From Pseudoips prasinana (lineage: Eukaryota; Arthropoda; Insecta; Lepidoptera; Nolidae), in contig OX621238.1 of NCBI GenBank assembly GCA_951640165.1, forward strand, positions 21,600,001-21,664,000: a stretch of 64,000 nt of DNA, read 5' to 3'. The notes below the pieces were generated by a model, which saw only the letters and a list, made by a program, of their open reading frames with translations, did no database searches and was not told the DNA's origin. Shown in pieces: positions 57,937-64,000 of the stretch. Both the position numbers and the translations under genes were made by a program. Numbering within the stretch: position 1 is the stretch's first letter; every line of letters begins with the position of its first letter.

Positions 57937-58063
57937 TACAGACGCCACCATATCCAGCTTCCTTAATCTGTCAAATTTCTTTTATAGAGTTCCAATTTTA
58001 ACACATAAGTATAAGGTTCACTTTCAATTGGGGAAATTCGACAGATTGGGATAGCTTGATGTT
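57937..58063. mobile_element. Foldback MITE, family F2 copy 3
   Basis: TACAGACGCCACCATATCCA left arm and a decayed right arm (GACAGATTGGGATAGCTTGA). The right terminus is damaged. Confidence 0.7.
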
Positions 58064-58607
58064 ACAAAATTCCTCATACATTTTTATTCACGGTTGACGA
58101 TCGACGAATTAAGAAAATTACCCACTCTGTCTTATGACTATGACTAGGCCAAAATTACGTATTGTGGCATGGAAAAGGACTTGGGAACAATGCCTGATTC
58201 TGGATGTTCAGTATGTGTTCTATGTAATAACTAGCAGTTAATTAAGTGATCTAAAGTTATAAGATGTTCACCCAGCTTTCCTGGAGATGTGCTGACGGTA
58301 TATTCACCTAAAATATTTTGCGGTGAAATTCTTTTTTTCCTTTGGTCCTATTATACGGCTGATCTTATGGTTTTACTTTTTTTAATTGAGTATATGATGG
58401 GCACCCTGTATATAACTATACAATGAATATATATATATGTACATATTATGATTTCGTTACCGGGTTTATTCACCTCAAATTGTGATGAAAACACAAGGTA
58501 TTTTAAATTTAAATGCTTTCAGAGGAAGTAATAAACAAACGCCGATTAATTAAAAGTATTTAGACTAAGTCTATGAATAATACATACTATCAACAGTTTT
58601 CTCTTGA

Positions 58608-58663
58608 TTTGATGATTTACAAGGGTATTTCGTACGGCTGAAATACCCTTGTAAATCATCAAA
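58608..58663. repeat. Perfect 24-bp inverted repeat
   Basis: Arms 58608-58631 and 58640-58663 (TTTGATGATTTACAAGGGTA and complement) are exact with an 8-base spacer. Confidence 0.9.
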
Positions 58664-59283
58664 AACTAACACATTATCAATAAACTTATAACAATGTAAC
58701 AATTACTTAAAGGTAAACACCGCGAACGATTATATACAGAAATTTTACAATTTATACAAGAAACAGATCACTTAGGTTGTTATATTATTATTTTATTTTT
58801 GTTGCTATTCTAAATTTGGTGAATGTGTAAGTAGGGATTTTTTTGGTCAATAGAATCGAAGTGTAAATTGATTAAATCGCTTAAGTCATCGTCCGGTTAT
58901 TATTTATACTTCGTTACTTTCGTTTTGTGAATAATTGCAACCAAATTGAATCTACGCCATAGGTCTGACTTACAAATGCCATTTTATTATTACTGCTGTC
59001 CTTGGAAAACCTATTCTGAGTTCTGACAATTAAAATCCACATTCCACATAATCTGACCTTAAGGTTTAATACGTCTTATCATAATAATACCGATAACTAT
59101 TACATTATTGCTATTTTTGTTGATTCTATTTATGAATCTGACAATAAATCACCATTTTTATAACTTTATTCTTTAATAATTGACATAAAATTAATATTGT
59201 ACACAATTATTTCTAAGCATTTTGTATAAAAATTAAGCATATTGTAATACATTTTTATATTCATTCAAATAATAAGTTTCTAT
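58664..59283. other. A+T-rich DNA, nothing recognised
   Basis: No coding or repeat signal seen. Confidence 0.45.
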
Positions 59284-59560
59284 CATCATCATCATACCAG
59301 TTGAAAGACACCACTGCCTGACATTGGCCACCTCCAAAGATCTCCATAATTTCCGGTCATGCGCTACCCGCATCCAGCGGCTTCCAACGGCTCTCACAAG
59401 ATCATCCATCTTCTAGAAGGCCTAGTAGTACGCTGCGTCTTCCGATTCGTGGACTCGAGAGCCTTTTTTCCCCAGCGCCCGTCGGTTCTACAACCTATGT
59501 GCCCCGCCCACTGCTACTTCAGCTTGGCAATTATTCGGGCTATGTCTATGTTTCGTCATT
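59284..59560 (-). mobile_element. RTE-type LINE, decayed 3' end
   Basis: Reverse complement of the RTE 3' region: ATCATCATCATACCAG tail complement, CCATCTTCTAGAAGGCC, then CCGATTCGTGGACTCGAGAG and the CACTGCTACTTCAGCTTGGC block that corresponds to KLKWQW in the plus-strand copy at 26905. Confidence 0.7.
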
Positions 59561-59819
59561 CTAAAATACAATACCGGTGCATATTATATACCAACATAAC
59601 GCATAAGCATTACGTATTATTGATGCAACAAAGCAAGGGGACAAATAGAAGTCAGAAGCGCACTCTTTCGTAATTATGTTTATACACGTACCACAGATCC
59701 TAATATGTTGGCACTCAGGCTATGTGTAAATTATTTCTAGGAATTTAAAGTACCTGGTAAATACTATCAGTACTAACAATGGCACTTTAGTGACTTTAAT
59801 ATGAAAATACCTGGTACAA

Positions 59820-59937
59820 TTTGACGGGCTGGTTGCTGTGGTTGGTAAATGCTTGCCATAGATTCCCACCCAGGAGAGAAATTTGTGTGCATGAATATGT
59901 GTGTTTTTTTCTGAGTCTGGATGTAATTGTCTATATA
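59820..59937 (+). mobile_element. SINE family A fragment
   Basis: TTTGACGGGCTGGTTGCTGT head, truncated B-box region (GATTCCCACCCAGGAGAG) and part of the body, ending in a TA microsatellite. Confidence 0.7.
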
Positions 59938-59993
59938 TATATATATATATATTATATATTATTATATATGATTATATATATATATATATATAT
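59936..59993. repeat. TA-rich microsatellite
   Basis: Interrupted TA run between the SINE and the mariner; it supplied the TA target for the mariner. Confidence 0.85.
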
Positions 59994-59995
59994 TA

Positions 59996-61277
59996 GGTCT
60001 TTACCTATGAAATTGCCGTTCTGCAGTACTGGCCATTTCAAATCAAAATAATTTTTGTTTGGCTAAGAATTCTAATTTCAAATTAATTTTATTTTAAAAA
60101 CATGGATTCTTTTTTCCAAAAGTAGTCATTTCTTTATTGATTAGTGTTACATTTTCATCGCATTTCAATCTTTTTCGTCATCTTCGATACGTTAAAAATT
60201 CGAGTAATTATGGAATATGAGAACCGTTGTGGCAGCAACGCGGCACAAGCGGCACGCAACATCAACGACGTTTACGGAGCTAACACTACAAACCAACGCA
60301 CCACCTGTTATTGGTTTGCTCGCTTCCGTTCTGGAAATTTCGACCTGAAAAATGAACCTCGCGGTCGTCCGAAGACTTTGGTCGACAATGACGAATTAAA
60401 GGCGGTTGTGGAAGCTGATGATACACAATCTACGGCTGAATTAGCAGCAGCTTTCGACGTTAGCGTCAAAACAATATTGGTCCATTTGCGTCAAATTGGC
60501 AAGGTAAAAAAGCTTGACAAATGGGTGCCCCACGAACTCAATGATCGCCAGCGCGAAGTACGCGTCGAGACGTGCCTTGCACTGCTCAACAGACACACAA
60601 ATGAAGGAATTTTGAACCGCATTGTTACCTGCGATGAAAAATGGATTCTGTTTGATAACCGCAAGCGCTCAGCAAGTTGGTTGGATCCTGGTTCAGCACC
60701 TAAACAATGCCCTAAACGAAAACTTACCCCTAGAAAAGTGATGGTCACTGTTTGGTGGTCTAGCGCCGGTGTGATTCATCACAGCTTCTTACCAAACGGG
60801 GTGAGCATTACTGCAGATGTGTACTGTGAAGAACTGAGCACAATGGTGGAGAAGCTGGCGCATCTCCAACCAGCATTGGTCAATCGCTCGTCTCCGCTGC
60901 TCCTGCACGACAACGCGCGACCTCATACTGCACAGCAGACGGTCTCCAAGTTGCAAGAACTGGGGTTGGAAGCTCTCCGTCATCCGCCCTACTCACCAGA
61001 CCTTGCGCCTACAGACTACTACTTTTTCCAGAATTTGGATAACTTCTTGGCGGGAAAAAAATTCAATACCCGAGAGGCAGTACAAAATGCCTTTGAAGAA
61101 TTTGTTGCCTCCCGTCCAGCTGATTTCTTTAAGAAGGGCATCAATAAACTGCCACTGCGATGGCAAAGATGCATTGATTGCATGGGTGATTACTTCGATT
61201 AATACAAATAAAAAAATTCATGAAAAAAATTCGTTTAAATTTTTTCATACAAAACGGCAATTTCATAGGTAAAGACC
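59996..61277 (+). mobile_element. Mariner (DD34D), apparently intact
   Basis: The inverted ends read GGTCTTTACCTATGAAATTG (59996) and complement (ending 61277). They match over about 25 bases, with TA at 59994-59995 and 61278-61279. The length is 1282 bp. It carries one uninterrupted transposase gene, and no internal lesion was seen. Confidence 0.92.
60144..61202 (+). CDS. Mariner transposase (DD34D), intact reading frame
   Basis: The frame is 352 codons from the ATG at 60144, or 330 from the ATG at 60210. The longer form is nearer the family length (about 345), but the first 20 residues look unlike a typical start. The helix-turn-helix half contains GSNAAQAARNINDVYG and FRSGNFDLKNEPRGRP. 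The linker is WVPHEL. Catalytic Asp164 (RIVTCDEKW), Asp256 (HDNARPH) and Asp291 (YSPDLAPTDYYFF) are all present, with 34 residues between the last two. It should cut at the inverted ends and insert at TA. It resembles the cecropia-type mariners. The intact frame, ends and TA duplication suggest recent arrival and possible activity. Confidence 0.92.
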   Translation: MLHFHRISIFFVIFDTLKIRVIMEYENRCGSNAAQAARNINDVYGANTTNQRTTCYWFARFRSGNFDLKNEPRGRPKTLVDNDELKAVVEADDTQSTAELAAAFDVSVKTILVHLRQIGKVKKLDKWVPHELNDRQREVRVETCLALLNRHTNEGILNRIVTCDEKWILFDNRKRSASWLDPGSAPKQCPKRKLTPRKVMVTVWWSSAGVIHHSFLPNGVSITADVYCEELSTMVEKLAHLQPALVNRSSPLLLHDNARPHTAQQTVSKLQELGLEALRHPPYSPDLAPTDYYFFQNLDNFLAGKKFNTREAVQNAFEEFVASRPADFFKKGINKLPLRWQRCIDCMGDYFD

Positions 61278-61279
61278 TA

Positions 61280-61879
61280 TTATATATATCGCACACCTAG
61301 ATCTAAAGAGGTATTAACTCAAAAAAGCACTTTTTTCACAAAACACGAAAACCTGTTTTCTGTGTCCCTGTGCACTGCAGGAGTGTTTTGTTTTTATGGT
61401 TTACTTTATTTATACACAAGAATAATATTTTAATATTACTTTAGTGTTTCATACACGTTTGAAGGTTATAAATCAGATTTTTTGAATTATTTCCCTTTTG
61501 CTTGTAAATGTATGTATATTTGTTATACTAATTTGAGTTGAGCCTGTGTTGGTGAATTAAGTTATTAGTTGACTCTCTTTTGAAGAGGCATTAGACATTT
61601 AGAAAGTAATGGCTTTTTGAATTATTTATAATAAGTCCAATTGACAGTGTGCTATGACCAACAGTAAAAGTATATTATTTGTTAATAAAATAAAAAAAAA
61701 CTACTGCAGTCAATCATTATTATTTATTAGTATACTATCAGGAGCATTACTTTATGTCGGTCGCATACACCCAAATGGGTCGTAACTCTTAAACAAAACA
61801 TAAAATATATTGCAAAGTAGAAAAACAGTTTTAAATGAACATCTGAATCACTACGATCATATTTCATTTATAGAAGAAT
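61280..61879. other. A+T-rich DNA, nothing recognised
   Basis: No coding or repeat signal apart from possible decayed continuation of the pseudogene to the right. Confidence 0.4.
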
Positions 61880-63018
61880 AAGGATATTTGTCCTTTAAGA
61901 ATCTGCACTGTATGTAAGTCGTAAATTGCTACGATTGTACCATCTGTCCCATTCTTGTCATTTTTTTTTTCAGTCCTTGTAAAATCTTTTTATTTTAGAT
62001 GCTCTTCATAATTCTGTCTTACCTGCACTCTTCTTCTTCGTTTAAATTCTTGTACCTTTCGCCCAAATCGCATTGATTTTTTTTTCGGTACGTAGAAAGA
62101 AATGTTAAATTCTGTATTGAATATCCTGTTGAATGTAGAAGACGTGGCAACCGGTAGTTCACCCTCTTCAAGACGTTTTTTATAATCTCGGTAGACATCT
62201 GCTAATGATTTATCACTTGCTATGAATTTTCTTGTTGTTTAGGCTGTCAAATAGTGTCATTTAATCCGGGGAATCGAATTAATAAAACTTTAAACGTTCT
62301 GTCTAATTTGTCGGTCAATAGTTGGATGATGATTGTGTTTTCCTCTAAAATCCGCTTGAATAATACTTGATTGTGTTTTATTTTTATAAAAATATGCAAC
62401 ATTTGTCTCCACAGGCTGTTTCCACTTTTCTTTCTTGTATTAGGTTCTTAAATGTTGACACGGATTGGTAGAATTTGCCAGAATTTCTCAGGAGTTTCTC
62501 AATTTCTGACTTGCTGGTTTGCATACTCTCTTTTTGCCCTTTTTTCGATGTCTATACCAGTTTCAGGAAGCATAACATTTTCCAGGTCTACTTGCTTACT
62601 ATCATCTTAACTGGAACTCGAGGTGCCTCTGCTGGTGCTGGCCGAAGTCACCGATGATGATGAAGGTAGGATCTTAGGTGGGAGCTCATTTTTGTTTAAC
62701 AATTGAGTATTAGAATCTTCATTGGAGTTGTCAATATCACTTTCATCGCTCCGGATCGGTGAAATATAGTAGTTCGGGGCAACAGAATTTTGTTTTTTTA
62801 GACGTACTAGGTATAGATATGTGAACCGGTATCAAGACAGCATGAGTTTTTTTGGATGAAACTTCATAACTTGATGACATCTTCAAGTTATCTTCTACGG
62901 TTGCTAAGTAAGCTACGGTTGCTGTTGTTAAGTAAAAGTGAAAGGAGGAGTAATATTCTTTTTATCACGTTCTTCTACCATGTTTACCAAAAATTGCCGG
63001 CGTTGCATTGTTTTCATG
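61880..63018 (-). pseudogene. Decayed copy of an uncharacterised insect protein family
   Basis: On the minus strand, near 63018 a frame begins MKTMQRRQFLVNMVEERDKK. A Ser/Thr-rich stretch (around 62650-62800) follows. The block RAKREYANQQVRN comes next, then KHNHHPTIDRQIRQ, stops, and KFIASDKSLADVYRDYKKRL. After that come TSSTFNRIFNTEFNISFYV, PKKKSM, and GTIVAIYDLHTVQILKGQIS. This order of blocks is familiar from many insect proteins of unknown function that are often multi-copy. At least five in-frame stops in the readable central part and several frame changes show it is dead. The usual Cys pair after PKKD appears lost (PKKKSMRFG). Whether the family is a host gene or part of a transposon cannot be told here. 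Confidence 0.6.
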
Positions 63019-64000
63019 AAATATAAAATGTTTATTTTACTTACTTACAGACTCATGAGCCCCAAATCGATTTGGAAAGCTCATAAAAAACATTTTTTAT
63101 CTTTTTAGCTATGTTGTAAAATATATTTTTCAGAAACCATCTAAAGGACCCAACTTCAAAAATTGGCAGTAAAAAAGGAACAAACTTAGATAACGCTAAG
63201 ATGAATATAAAATTGTACTATGACCTAAAAACTACAATAGCCAATAATGAAATAAGTTTAATTTTGATAATATTTTGTAGAGAAAACAGAGCATAAAATA
63301 TGACTCAACAAAACAGACACAACTACAAAATCAAAAATGTTTCTACAATAGGGTAACAACTCAAAATAAAAATAACTCAAAATCCATTAAATCAGCACTA
63401 ACCATCTAAGAGGTGACAACTCATAATAATAGTGCTTTAAATTTCAACTAAATAGTCTTTCAACCAACTGAGATGCTTTAAGTGAAGTAACTAGACGCTG
63501 TATGAGTAAGTTAACTGTAGTAGACTTCAGACTCATGAATTTAAACTTAATGATCTCGTTTTTGTAATCATGTATGCTCAGTCTGCAGGAAAGCTGGACA
63601 CCAGGACGGGTAGTCCTTACAAAGTGACCAAAGCCTTGCAAAGTAGTCGCTATGAGGCGAAGCTACTCAGTTGAGGTAAGACTGCGCAAGTGGCGGCACA
63701 ATGCATGGTGCCTTGGAGAAGTAAATCGTGTCCGGGAATATGCGCTGCATTTTTCGAAACTGAGTTCAACTATCTCATCCTAACTTAACGAAAACTTTGC
63801 ATGTGGTCTTGTTTGTCATCATCCTGTAGGTACACCTAATTTCTTAACACACATTTGACCAACATACTAGTAGTGTTATCACAATAGAAACCATGACTGC
63901 ATTTTCAAACATAGCTAGCTAGAGTTTAGAGGATGATGATTGACATTAATGCATGTAATGTACGGTAAGGAAGGGATGTTTTGTCAGTCCTTATAATTTT
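63019..64000. other. A+T-rich DNA, nothing recognised
   Basis: No convincing frame. A slightly G+C-richer patch at 63590-63730 has no recognised identity. Confidence 0.4.

Noticed and set aside
59359..59673. 104-codon plus-strand open frame.
   Set aside because: It is the opposite strand of an RTE 3' end; the minus strand carries the recognisable residues.

Overview
The window looks like nuclear DNA of a moth or butterfly (Lepidoptera). It is A+T-rich and gene-poor. It holds split genes for small secreted cuticle proteins, Helitrons of the lepidopteran type (5' TC, 3' CTAG inserted before T), several tRNA-derived SINE families, RTE, CR1/Jockey-like and Penelope-like retroelements, mariners, a Mutator-like element and many small inverted-repeat elements. 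Nothing in the sequence fixes the species.

Host genes. Four gene models could be assembled by eye from splice sites and reading frames. Two (3289-6449 and 25159-26251, plus strand) are RR-1 type cuticular proteins with a chitin_bind_4 core. Both have a 9-nt first coding exon (Met-Lys-Leu), a second exon carrying the rest of the signal peptide, and a third exon with the chitin-binding core. A third plus-strand gene (33500-38155) has the same short first exon and signal-peptide exon, and ends in the same kind of C-terminus as gene 2 (VVASLLG). Its middle is a long hydrophilic, probably disordered region instead of the RR domain. A fourth, tentative gene (39187-38160, minus strand) encodes a small secreted protein. 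It runs tail to tail into the third gene with four bases between the stop codons. The simplest reading is a local cuticle or extracellular-matrix gene cluster that has spread apart through repeat insertion.

Layout. 1-3200: RTE scrap, foldback MITE, Helitron. 3.2-6.5 kb: cuticle gene 1 with a 5S rRNA-derived SINE in intron 1. 6.6-16.6 kb: MITEs, SINEs, a hexanucleotide array of about 370 bp and a mariner-type relic. 16.7-21.8 kb: a Helitron split by a LINE that is itself split by a Mutator-like transposon, which carries a SINE. 22-25 kb: repeat fragments. 25.1-26.3 kb: cuticle gene 2. 26.4-33.4 kb: RTE, SINEs and plain A+T-rich DNA. 33.5-39.2 kb: genes 3 and 4, with a dead mariner in intron 1 of gene 3. 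39.2-53 kb: 5S-derived SINEs, foldback elements, a hairpin-rich repeat and a TA microsatellite. 53.2-56.3 kb: a Penelope-like element split by a LINE tail and a DD41D mariner. 56.3-64 kb: MITEs, an apparently intact DD34D mariner and a decayed copy of an uncharacterised insect protein family.

Most novel-looking points: a dispersed SINE whose head resembles 5S rRNA; many perfect or near-perfect palindromes (arms 20-74 bp, very short spacers) that match no element elsewhere in the window; the cuticle-like gene without an RR domain and its convergent neighbour; and two clean nests of transposons whose order of insertion can be read directly.
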